NCBI GenBank assembly: GCA_021204375.1
Contig: JAJPZL010000484.1
Location: 1-7,075, forward strand
Direction: 5' to 3'
Source: Bacteroides sp.
Lineage (GTDB): Bacteria; Bacteroidota; Bacteroidia; Bacteroidales; Bacteroidaceae
Length of the DNA: 7,075 nt
Position numbers and translations under genes: made by a program. The notes under the pieces are model-generated. The model saw nothing but the letters and a program-made list of their open reading frames with translations. It ran no database searches and was not told the origin of the DNA. Below, piece after piece: positions 1 through 6,758 of this stretch; the first letter of the stretch is position 1, and each line of letters begins with the position of its first letter.

Positions 1-1192
1 GAATCAACTATCTGACCGTTTGAACAGTTTGTCTCCTTATGAGACACTGGCGATGTCGCAAAAGCACAATGAGTTCAAAGCGCAGGGCATTGATGTAATT
101 AATTTGAGTGTGGGTGAACCCGACTTCAATACCCCGGACCATATTAAGGAAGCTGCTAAGAAAGCGGTAGATAATAATTTTTCCCGGTATTCTCCGGTAC
201 CGGGTTATCCTGAACTTCGCAATGCTATTGTGGAAAAACTCAGGAGAGAGAATGACCTGGAATATACAGCGGATCAGATCCTTTGTTCGAATGGTGCGAA
301 ACAGTCTGTATGTAATGTATTACTGGCGTTGATCGGTCCGAGTGATGAGGTGATCATCCCTGCTCCTTACTGGGTAAGTTATCCGGAAATGGTAAAACTG
401 GCCGAAGGTACCAATGTGATCGTATCTGCCGGTATTGAGCAGGATTTAAAGATCACTCCTGAACAGCTGGAAGCCGCTATTACTCCTAAGACCAAAGCGT
501 TGATTCTTTGCTCACCCTCCAATCCTACGGGTTCGGTCTATAGTCGGAAAGAACTGGCCGGACTGGCAGCGGTATTGGCTAAATATCAGCAGGTGATCGT
601 AATTACCGATGAGATCTACGAACATATTAACTATATCGGTAAACACCAGAGTATTGCTCAGTTCCCTGAGATCAGGGATCGTGTAGTGATTGTAAACGGT
701 GTTTCGAAAGCATACGCAATGACGGGCTGGCGTATTGGATTTATTGCCGGACCGCAATGGATCGTATCTGCCTGTAATAAATTGCAGGGACAGTACACTT
801 CAGGACCTTGTTCGGTTTCCCAAAAAGCTGCGGAAGCTGCTTATGTAGGAACACAAGAGCCGGTAAGGGAGATGCGTGAGGCGTTTGAACGTCGCCGTAA
901 CCTGATCGTGGAGCTGGCGAAAGAGATCCCGGGATTTGAGGTAAATAATCCGCAGGGGACTTTCTATCTTTTCCCGAAATGTGATTCTTACTACGGAAAA
1001 TCGGACGGAGACCGTGTGATCAAGGATGCCGGCGATCTGGCCATGTATCTGCTAGAAGTGGGACATGTGGCTTGCGTGGGTGGTACTGCTTTTGGTGCTC
1101 CTGAATATATCCGTATGAGTTATGCTACTTCGGATGAGAATATTGTGGAAGCTATGCGTCGTATCAAAGAGGCACTTGCCAGATTGAAATAA
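1..1192 (+). CDS. aspC: Pyridoxal-phosphate aminotransferase, class I (aspartate aminotransferase type), 5' end just outside the window
   Basis: Transfers the amino group between aspartate and 2-oxoglutarate using PLP, in the cytoplasm. The frame is open from base 2 and reads NQLSDRLNSLSPYETLAMSQ. Base 1 (g) fits the last base of an ATG, so the true start is almost certainly two bases upstream; the TTG at 20 is an internal Leu codon. That gives 397 residues, normal for the family. In that numbering the signature residues are SPSNPTG with Asn175, DEIY with Asp204, the PLP-binding Lys237 in SKAYAMTGWRIG, Arg245, and the carboxylate-binding Arg372 in EYIRMSYA. The gene is intact and stops with TAA, followed by a strong terminator, and it converges on the minus-strand operon. 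The fold and PLP chemistry are certain. Aspartate as the main substrate is inferred from similarity to the bacterial subgroup I-gamma enzymes; related aminotransferases can accept other amino acids. Confidence 0.93.
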   Translation, partial: NQLSDRLNSLSPYETLAMSQKHNEFKAQGIDVINLSVGEPDFNTPDHIKEAAKKAVDNNFSRYSPVPGYPELRNAIVEKLRRENDLEYTADQILCSNGAKQSVCNVLLALIGPSDEVIIPAPYWVSYPEMVKLAEGTNVIVSAGIEQDLKITPEQLEAAITPKTKALILCSPSNPTGSVYSRKELAGLAAVLAKYQQVIVITDEIYEHINYIGKHQSIAQFPEIRDRVVIVNGVSKAYAMTGWRIGFIAGPQWIVSACNKLQGQYTSGPCSVSQKAAEAAYVGTQEPVREMREAFERRRNLIVELAKEIPGFEVNNPQGTFYLFPKCDSYYGKSDGDRVIKDAGDLAMYLLEVGHVACVGGTAFGAPEYIRMSYATSDENIVEAMRRIKEALARLK

Positions 1193-1217
1193 AATAAAAA
1201 TATACGTGCGAGTAGGT

Positions 1218-1259
1218 GGGGTATGAAAGAAGAGATTCTTTTGTGCCCCCTTCTTTTTT
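1218..1259 (+). terminator. Rho-independent terminator of the aminotransferase gene
   Basis: Bases 1218-1231 pair with 1236-1249 to give a continuous 14-bp stem (11 Watson-Crick and 3 G-U pairs) closed by a GAGA loop. It is followed by a T-rich tract at 1251-1259. The G-U pairs become A-C mismatches on the other strand, so the element works best for plus-strand transcription. A weaker interrupted hairpin on the minus strand, with T-rich sequence further on, could still help to end the convergent operon. The T tract reaches the first base of the stop codon of the minus-strand gene. Confidence 0.8.
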
Positions 1260-2197
1260 CAGGAGTTCAGGATGCCACAGTGAGGACATGTACCGGTATG
1301 TTCCATTTTGCCGTTACATTTTCCGCATCTGTATCTGTATTTTTTCTCTGTAGTTATTCTCTTTAGCAAATTATAACCGGGAAAAATGAGGAGTAATAGG
1401 CTTGTATAATAGGGAGTAGGGATAAACAGAATATAGAGGAACATGGAATAGGCGGATAAATGGGTGACCCACAGGAGAGCCTTTTCTACTGTGTAGTGTC
1501 GGAAAGCTTGTTCAAGTGTGGTCAGAAAGAGGATAACTGCCAACCATATTTCTGCTATTAAAAGAGAGAAGGGGAAGGAAGCGGAGAGGGGATTGATAGG
1601 CGGATCTAAGTAAAATAGCTGCCATTGCTCCGGACAGAAGTGTTTGATCCCTTGTAAAGTAAGTATGATCAGGGCATGAAGACCGATAAAGGCCGGAAAT
1701 GCGAGAGGTATTGTATCAGCAAGTATTGGGATCGGGCTATCGTTTTTTCGTACTATCTTTCCGGTAATAAGGGTAACAATAAGGAGAAGGATGAACGGTT
1801 TGGCCAGGGAAGTATACTCCATGATCCAGGTCAGTTGTGAGAAGAGGGAGGCAGGAGCAAATGAGTAGAGTTGGTTAAGGGTGATCCATCCCTGGGTCTC
1901 CTGGTCACGGGCTATTTTAAAACGTGTTTTCCCTTTTTCATGGGTTATTTCCGCCATAATGACCCGGTCCACTTTATAAATAGTTTGATAGGCTCCTTTT
2001 AAAGGAAGTTGTTCGAGTGGCAGAGAGTCTGTTCTCAGGATAAGATCCGTGTGAAGTAATTTCTTCAATAAGATCGAATCTTTTTTGTGGTTTGTTTCGG
2101 TTGCAGAAACGAGGCCTATCAGGAACACGGATAAAACTGTTCCCATGAATAGTCGTCTGGAAAACAGAAGCCTATAAATATTCCTGTTCCTTCTCAT
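1259..2197 (-). CDS. Multi-pass membrane protein with C-terminal zinc ribbon, function unknown
   Basis: A 312-residue protein that I cannot assign to a characterised family. A basic N-terminus (MRRNRN) leads into a hydrophobic segment at about residues 17-33, which is a signal peptide or anchor. A polar domain at about 34-115 ends in GWITLNQLY, which recalls SH3-like domains. Hydrophobic stretches follow at about 134-148, 165-184, 208-228 and 245-275, consistent with four or five membrane passes. A basic stretch leads to a four-cysteine zinc ribbon, CGKC (291, 294) and CPHC (304, 307), probably on the cytoplasmic side. The start is supported by an AAGGAG-type ribosome site about 5-7 bases upstream. 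The gene begins 10 bases after the U32 gene stop, so it is likely the last gene of the metA operon. Zinc binding is inferred from the Cys spacing; any role in redox, assembly or signalling is unknown. Confidence 0.8.
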   Translation of the reverse strand: MRRNRNIYRLLFSRRLFMGTVLSVFLIGLVSATETNHKKDSILLKKLLHTDLILRTDSLPLEQLPLKGAYQTIYKVDRVIMAEITHEKGKTRFKIARDQETQGWITLNQLYSFAPASLFSQLTWIMEYTSLAKPFILLLIVTLITGKIVRKNDSPIPILADTIPLAFPAFIGLHALIILTLQGIKHFCPEQWQLFYLDPPINPLSASFPFSLLIAEIWLAVILFLTTLEQAFRHYTVEKALLWVTHLSAYSMFLYILFIPTPYYTSLLLLIFPGYNLLKRITTEKKYRYRCGKCNGKMEHTGTCPHCGILNS

Positions 2198-3463
2198 TCC
2201 TTCTCCTTTAAGGGTTTGTTACCCGCATTTCGCACTTTTTGCAATCGAATTCAAGCCGGAACCTGCGGTTGTCACTGGTAACCAGATAAAACGGTTCCGG
2301 GTAAGGAGAGGATTGCTGATGATATCGGTTGCACCAGCCCATACTGTACCGTATACAGTGTTTGCAGAACATAAGAACCGAGTTCTCGGGAGTCTCTTCT
2401 TCAAAGGCAGGGGAAACTTCGTGTACACCGTGTTGCAGATAGAATCTTTTTGCCTCCGGATTTCTCACATTTCCCAGGTAGGTCAACTTATTTTCCGGAT
2501 AGGGGTGAGAACTCTCTTGTATTTTATGGAGTTGCTGCCGGTAATTGATCTTTCTGTTCTGCAACAGTTTATCTGCCGCTTGCCTGCGATATTCGGTAAG
2601 GAGGGAAGCAGGAATAAAATAGTTCTCCGATAATTTGAGCGTAAAATGAGTTACCTGGAAAGGAGTGTTCCCTAATTTGGTGAGTTGCTTTTTCAGTTGT
2701 TCAGTCTGGGAAGTACGGGCTATCTCTTTGGGGGCAGGAAAATTAATGGAGACCCTTATATGATCTTCATCTTTCAGCGATAAATTATACCCATGGGGAT
2801 TTTCTGATAGTTCCATCTCTACCCGAATCTTTCTTTCTGCACTCTTACGTAACAACTGCCTTTCGAACTCCTGGTCAAAATTCCGATAAAGCCTGGTGCG
2901 GGGCGTGATGTCTGGCATTTCGGCGGGATAGATTTTATTCTCTTCAACGCGATTGATCCTAAATCCTTTCATTACCCCTTTTTCATTGAGGTAACATACT
3001 CCGTCTCCATTGTGAAAGGACTTTACACCCGCTACGGTAAAATGGTTCCGGCGGATCTCTTTGACACTTCCCATCTCCTCTCCCAGGGATTTGGGTGTGT
3101 CGAATGAAGTGATATCATGAGGCTTTTGATCCGGCAGATAGGGCGTAAAGCCACGGCTGAAACTTTTATCCGGTTGGGGAGTAAAGGCATATTGGCTTAC
3201 TCCGGAGGAGGCTCTCCTGTATTCGGGTCTCCGTTGCAGGATCTCATCCAGTCTGCTCCGGTAGGCGGCTGTTATATTCTTTACATAGGAAACATCTTTT
3301 AGCCTGCCCTCTATTTTAAAAGAGGTAACCCCTGCCTCTATTAACTCTTCCAGTATTTCTATCCGGTTCATATCTTTCAGGGAGAGCAGGTGTTTGTTGC
3401 GGACTATGGTTTTGCCTTCCGCATCCACCAGATTAAAGGGTAATCGGCAGAACTGAGCGTATT

Positions 3464-3471
3464 CCCCCCCC
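3464..3471 (-). other. Frameshift site: run of eight G in the U32 gene
   Basis: On the coding (minus) strand the codons read AAC CGG GGG GGG AAT, whereas the conserved frame downstream needs GAA TAC GCT CAG. A -1 shift or loss of two G joins the two halves. A homopolymer this long is prone to replication or transcription slippage and also to sequencing miscalls. Confidence 0.85.
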
Positions 3472-3785
3472 GGTTGGCGCTTCTTTCGTAACACGCCTGG
3501 CTGATATAACACTGACCGCTATAGCTTACATATAAGGCACCGTGTACAAAATCCTCTAAGGGTACATCGCATTGTTTGTGGATCTCACGGATCTGTTCCG
3601 GGGTAAGTTCCCGAGCCAGTACTACCCGCTGAATACCACAATCTTTTAAAAACTTTACTTTTTCCGGGGTACGGTTATCGGTTTGGGTACTGGCATGTAT
3701 CGGAATAGGAGGAATCTCTAACTGAAGGATACCCATATCCTGTATGATCAATGCATCCGTACCGATCCGGTAAAGATCCCGAATC

Positions 3786-3887
3786 ATTGTTTCTGCTTCC
3801 CGGAGTTCCTGCTTATCCAGACTGTCTTCACGCTGTTTTTTAGCTTCTGTAATTGTTTCTGCTTCCCGGAGTTCCTGCTTATCCAGA
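3786..3887. repeat. Perfect 36-bp direct repeat with a 30-bp spacer inside the U32 gene
   Basis: The 36 bases at 3786-3821 recur without a change at 3852-3887, a period of 66 bp or exactly 22 codons. On the coding strand each copy encodes LDKQELREAET (residues 71-81 and 93-103), separated by ITEAKKQREDS. Removing one 66-bp unit leaves LDKQELREAETMIRDLYRIG, which fits the usual family spacing, so this is an in-frame insertion made by duplication. The spacer is not an obvious copy of the flanking sequence. Confidence 0.9.
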
Positions 3888-4121
3888 ATGGTATTCAGGG
3901 CCACATAGACTTTGACCCTGAACAGGTGTGCATATTCGATCAAAGAAGCAATGTCTTCCAGGGAATTCGTTGCCGAAGCCCGGGCTCCAAAACGGGGAGT
4001 ACCGATATATACGGCATCTGCTCCGTGGTTAATCGCTTCTATGCCATACTCCAGATTTTTGGCAGGTGCCAGCAATTCAATTTCACGATACTTCATCCGG
4101 ACTTTTTTCTTTGCTTTCCGG

Positions 4122-5039
4122 TTAACGGATCTCGTTAATATTATAGGGGGTTTGCTGGTATACAAAGTAATTGAGCCAGTTCGAGAATAGCAGGTTGGCA
4201 TGTCCCCGCCATTTTACGACCGGACCCTCTTCCGGATTGTCGTTTTGATAATAGTTCCTGGGCATTTGTATAGGTAGTCCCTTCTTCAGGTCGCGGCGAT
4301 ACTCCTCGTCCAGCGTAAAGGGGGAGTATTCGGAGTGTCCGGTTATAAAGAATTCCCTTCCGTTCCGGGCGGCGACCATATATACACCTGACTCTTCCGA
4401 TTTGGAAAGGAGGGTAAGTTCAGGACATTTTAGTATGTCCTCTCGCCTGATCTCCGTATGCCGGCTGTGTGGTACATAAAAGAGATCGTCAAAACCACGG
4501 AAAATAGGATGCAGTGCATCGTGAACCGTATGAGGAAATACTCCGAACATCTTTTGTGAAAGCGGATATTTAGGTACTCCGTAAAAATGGTAGAGACCTG
4601 CCTGAGCCGCCCAGCAGATATAGAAAGTAGAGGTGACATGGGTACGTGCCCAGTCAAATATCTCTGTGATCTCTTCCCAGTAATTTACTGCTTCGAAATC
4701 CAACAGTTCTACAGGTGCCCCCGTAATGATCATCCCGTCAAATTTTTCTTCTTTTATGGAATCAAAATCCCGATAGAAGGTTTGCATATGTTCGATCGGA
4801 GTATTTTTAGGCGTATGGTTTTTTATTTTCATAAAAGAGATCTCCAGCTGTAGTGGAGTATTAGATAGAAGGCGTACAAGATCTGTCTCTGTCGTGATCT
4901 TGATCGGCATGAGGTTCAGAATGACAATTTTGAGCGGACGAATATCCTGTTGGCTCGCCCGGGAACTATCGATTACAAAAATGTTCTCTTTTTCTAGTAA
5001 TTCGATAGCAGGTAGTTTGTCTGGTAAATTTAATGGCAT
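4122..5039 (-). CDS. metA: Homoserine O-acyltransferase MetA, probably acetyl-CoA-dependent
   Basis: First committed step of methionine synthesis: acylates the hydroxyl of homoserine, in the cytoplasm. The start is ATG at 5037-5039 (MPLNLPDKLPAIELLEKENI), preceded by A/G-rich AAAGAAAAGAAG. An ATG 12 codons further upstream lies inside the candidate promoter and is unlikely. The resulting 305 residues match the family. The catalytic residues fall on the family numbering: Cys142 in FYICWAAQAG, and His235 and Glu237 in FITGHSEY. Position 111 in TGAPVELL is Glu. In the studied MetA enzymes Glu111 goes with acetyl-CoA and Gly111, as in E. coli, with succinyl-CoA, so homoserine O-acetyltransferase is the better name despite the common succinyltransferase label. 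First gene of the minus-strand operon and intact. No S-adenosylmethionine riboswitch is visible in its short leader. Confidence 0.95.
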   Translation of the reverse strand: MPLNLPDKLPAIELLEKENIFVIDSSRASQQDIRPLKIVILNLMPIKITTETDLVRLLSNTPLQLEISFMKIKNHTPKNTPIEHMQTFYRDFDSIKEEKFDGMIITGAPVELLDFEAVNYWEEITEIFDWARTHVTSTFYICWAAQAGLYHFYGVPKYPLSQKMFGVFPHTVHDALHPIFRGFDDLFYVPHSRHTEIRREDILKCPELTLLSKSEESGVYMVAARNGREFFITGHSEYSPFTLDEEYRRDLKKGLPIQMPRNYYQNDNPEEGPVVKWRGHANLLFSNWLNYFVYQQTPYNINEIR

Positions 5040-5072
5040 CTTCTTTTCTTTATGTACGTAACCAATAGGGTA

Positions 5073-5104
5073 CAAAATTAATAAAAATGCAAGAAATATT
5101 AGAA
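5073..5104 (-). promoter_or_regulatory. Candidate Bacteroidota-type promoter for the metA operon
   Basis: Read on the minus strand, TAATTTTG at 5080-5073 matches the TAnnTTTG -7 box of Bacteroidota primary sigma promoters. The -33 region is weak: TTCT at 5104-5101, 20 bases upstream, instead of TTTG. Initiation a few bases downstream would give a leader of only about 25-30 bases before the metA ATG. Confidence 0.5.
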
Positions 5105-5237
5105 GGAACAGGTGGTTTTATTGGGGTTAAAAAGTAAGGAGGGTTTTTTCTTACCTGCCATTTTCCTACTAAAGGTTAATAGGAAAGAGCGGTCTCTTTC
5201 GATGATTATAAATATCAGTCTAAAAAACAGAGTCTTA
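5105..5237. other. Spacer between divergent promoters with two overlapping inverted repeats
   Basis: No gene is supported here. Two perfect 7-bp inverted repeats overlap: TTTCCTA (5162-5168) with TAGGAAA (5180-5186), and GAAAGAG (5183-5189) with CTCTTTC (5194-5200). They share bases 5183-5186, so in RNA they could not both form. GTAAG (5135-5139) and CTTAC (5150-5154) form a third short pair, with a T run on one side when read on the minus strand. The position between promoters fits an operator or a leftover terminator, but no known protein site is recognised. Confidence 0.4.
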
Positions 5238-5267
5238 TTGGTCACATAAAAAGAATTTCTAACTTTG
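5238..5267 (+). promoter_or_regulatory. Candidate Bacteroidota-type promoter for the glycan operon
   Basis: TTG at 5238-5240 (within TATTGG) is followed after 19 bases by TAACTTTG at 5260-5267. This matches the -33 TTTG / -7 TAnnTTTG arrangement of Bacteroides promoters in sequence and spacing. It is the only such -7 match on the plus strand of the intergenic region. Transcription would start near 5272-5275, leaving an untranslated leader of about 140 bases. Confidence 0.6.
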
Positions 5268-5271
5268 TACC

Positions 5272-5414
5272 TGATAATGTCATATATAAAGCTTCACTGG
5301 TGAGCGGTTTTAGATACCGGAATAAACAGGAGAGCAGCAGAATTTCAATAGATCTCATACCGCCCTGTGGTATTGCTGGATTTGAGAGGCTGATATGAAT
5401 AACTTGTACTTAGT
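5272..5414 (+). other. Leader of the glycan operon with weak secondary structure
   Basis: About 140 bases lie between the inferred transcription start and the kinase ATG. ATACC (5357-5361) and GGTAT (5369-5373) form a hairpin. CAGCA (5335-5339) and TGCTG (5374-5378) can extend it to ten pairs with a large 5' bulge. A mini-frame MNNLYLV (5395-5418) has GAGAGG just upstream, and its TGA overlaps the kinase start as ATGA, so it could couple translation. No known riboswitch was recognised and there is no T tract for a clear attenuator. Confidence 0.3.
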
Positions 5415-6122
5415 ATGAAATTTATAATCAATGATCTTTATAAACAAGATAGTGATTTTATAAAAAGGATACCTGAGATATTTTCGTATGAAGGGGAAAC
5501 TATTTTCCAGTTCCGGAATACTCTTAAACGATTCGGGTATAAAGAGAGAGCCTGGATTGTTAAAAGCTTTAAAGTTCCTCATCTCATTAATAGATTTGTA
5601 TATGCAACTTTCAGACAGTCAAAGGCTCGTCGATCTTATGAAAATGGTTTAAAATTGATCGCCGCGGGTTTTTATACACCTACTCCTGTGGCTTGCATAG
5701 AGCAGATTGATTTTGGATTATCTCACTCCTTTTATATTTCCGAAGAACTTACAGGGGTTCATGAAATTCGTGAATTACAGGATCAACCGATGACTCCGGA
5801 GCGAATAGATGTTCTGAAAGCATTTGGTACTTTTTCGGCAGCTTTACATACAGCCCGAATCTATCATAAAGATTATACACCGGGCAATATACTTTACAAG
5901 CGGACCGATGTCGGCTATCGCTTCTATCTGGTAGATATTAACCGAATGAGTATTGGAAAGTATATACCTGAGAAAAAATCTTACTGGAATTTCAGGCGTC
6001 TATGCCTTTCTCACGAAGGATTTATTGTATTCACGCAAACTTTTGCAGAAATAATGGGGTATAATAAGGATTACGCGGTAAAAGAGGTCTTATTCCATGC
6101 ACGGAAGAACAAAAAGTTTTAA
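5415..6122 (+). CDS. Kdo/WaaP-type lipopolysaccharide kinase family protein
   Basis: A 235-residue cytoplasmic protein with the stripped-down protein-kinase fold of the Kdo/WaaP/InaA family, which phosphorylates sugars of the LPS inner core. Visible elements, in order: a candidate ATP-binding Lys50 in WIVKSFK, a possible helix-C Glu76 (RRSYENGLKL), the catalytic loop HKDYTPGNIL with Asp153 and Asn158, and the metal-binding Asp174 in LVDINRM in place of DFG. The first third is short for a kinase N-lobe, as is typical of this family. There is no signal peptide or membrane segment. The ATG at 5415 lacks a strong ribosome site, which is common in Bacteroidota. The next gene starts two bases after the stop, so the two are co-transcribed, which supports a role in LPS or surface glycan synthesis. 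The exact sugar substrate is not known; rhamnose, heptose or Kdo are all possible. Confidence 0.8.
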   Translation: MKFIINDLYKQDSDFIKRIPEIFSYEGETIFQFRNTLKRFGYKERAWIVKSFKVPHLINRFVYATFRQSKARRSYENGLKLIAAGFYTPTPVACIEQIDFGLSHSFYISEELTGVHEIRELQDQPMTPERIDVLKAFGTFSAALHTARIYHKDYTPGNILYKRTDVGYRFYLVDINRMSIGKYIPEKKSYWNFRRLCLSHEGFIVFTQTFAEIMGYNKDYAVKEVLFHARKNKKF

Positions 6123-6335
6123 GAATGGAGAGGAAAAATATCAGGATTGCATTTGATGCCAAACGGATTACGCACAATGGTACGGGGTTAGGAAACTATG
6201 GGCGGACATTGGTGAATAATCTGGTAAAATATGGTCCCGATTGGGAATATTTATTATATTCTCCTGATCCGGGGAATGATAAATTCAGAGAGCAGATCGT
6301 TTGTAGTGATAAGGTGAGATTTGTCTATCCCGCCC

Positions 6336-6343
6336 AAAAAAAA
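6336..6343 (+). other. Frameshift site: run of eight A in the glycosyltransferase
   Basis: The frame from ATG 6125 reads CAA AAA AAA GGA GGG and reaches TAA at 6356-6358. With seven A it reads CAA AAA AAG GAG GGG ATA TTT AAA, running straight into the conserved continuation EGIFKSFWRSFGVL. The expected count of seven is inferred from frame continuity. Confidence 0.8.
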
Positions 6344-6748
6344 GGAGGGGATATTTAAATCTTTTTGGCGCTCATTTGGTGTTTTGAAAGAGGTTGATAA
6401 AGAACAGCCTGCCTTGTTTCATGGACTAAGTGGGGAATTACCTTTTGGAATAGAAAAATATCCGGTAAAATCTGTGGTAACTATTCACGACCTCATCTTT
6501 TTGTACTTTCCGGAATTGTACAATCCCCTGGACCGAATTATATATACCTATAAATACAAAAGAGCGTGCAAAGAAGCTGACCGAATCATTGCCATTAGTG
6601 AAATGACGAAAAAAGATATTATTCATTATTTCGGAATACCGTCGGAAAAAATAGATGTCATCTATCAGGGATGCGATGACTCTTTTAAAAAAGAAATTTC
6701 TCCTTCGGAGAAAGTAAATATAAAAAGCAAATACAACCTGCCGGATCA

Positions 6749-6758
6749 ATATATATAT
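6749..6758 (+). other. Frameshift site: (AT)5 tract in the glycosyltransferase
   Basis: As written the frame goes QYIYCIWVLLKN and stops at 6804-6806. With four AT units it reads QYILYLGTIEERKNLLLLLK, a well-known GT4 segment at the start of the C-terminal nucleotide-sugar domain. So one extra dinucleotide is the simplest explanation. Confidence 0.8.

Larger units (their letters stand above)
2208..4096 (-). pseudogene. U32 peptidase-family protein (RlhA/TrhP-like), split by a frameshift at a G8 tract
   Basis: The N-terminal part runs from ATG at 4094-4096 (MKYREIELLAPAKNLE) and leaves the family frame at the eight-G run (3464-3471), ending at 3404. The C-terminal part continues in the -1 frame with AQFCRLPFNLVDAEG to the stop at 2208. 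The family normally reads NRGECAQ across this point, so six (or nine) G would restore about 628 residues, close to usual for Bacteroidales members. Motifs seen are GADAVYIG, HASTQTDN, FVHGALYVSYSGQC, HLLSLKDMN and TSFKIEGRLKD, plus a Cys-rich tail (CKHC, GWC). Family members RlhA and TrhP of E. coli are needed for 23S rRNA and tRNA hydroxylation and related members carry an Fe-S cluster, so RNA modification is more likely than proteolysis. A 22-residue insertion with a direct repeat lies at residues 71-103. ATG 4096 was chosen because upstream codons lie inside metA. The gene starts 25 bases after the metA stop. It could be truly broken, phase-variable, rescued by slippage, or a sequencing error. 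Confidence 0.85.

Noticed and set aside
512..757. Minus-strand open frame inside the aminotransferase gene
   Set aside because: It is antisense to a fully conserved PLP enzyme and its translation resembles no protein family.
2313..2633. Plus-strand 106-codon frame opposite the U32 gene
   Set aside because: It lies antisense to conserved U32 C-terminal sequence and has no recognisable motifs or ribosome site.
4097..4201. N-terminal extension of the U32 protein upstream of ATG 4096
   Set aside because: These codons overlap the end of metA and do not resemble the family, which begins near MKYREIELLAPA.
5040..5075. Twelve-residue N-terminal extension of MetA
   Set aside because: Starting at 5039 gives family length and puts Glu111, Cys142, His235 and Glu237 in register; the longer start overlaps the candidate -7 box.
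5040..5237. S-adenosylmethionine riboswitch upstream of metA
   Set aside because: The inferred leader is too short and no multi-helix conserved core was seen on the minus strand.
5277..5303. Leader peptide MSYIKLHW in the glycan operon leader
   Set aside because: It has no ribosome site and no composition that would suggest attenuation control.
6438..6749. Minus-strand 103-codon frame within the glycosyltransferase
   Set aside because: It is antisense to conserved GT4 sequence; the Phe/Arg-rich translation is typical of a shadow frame.
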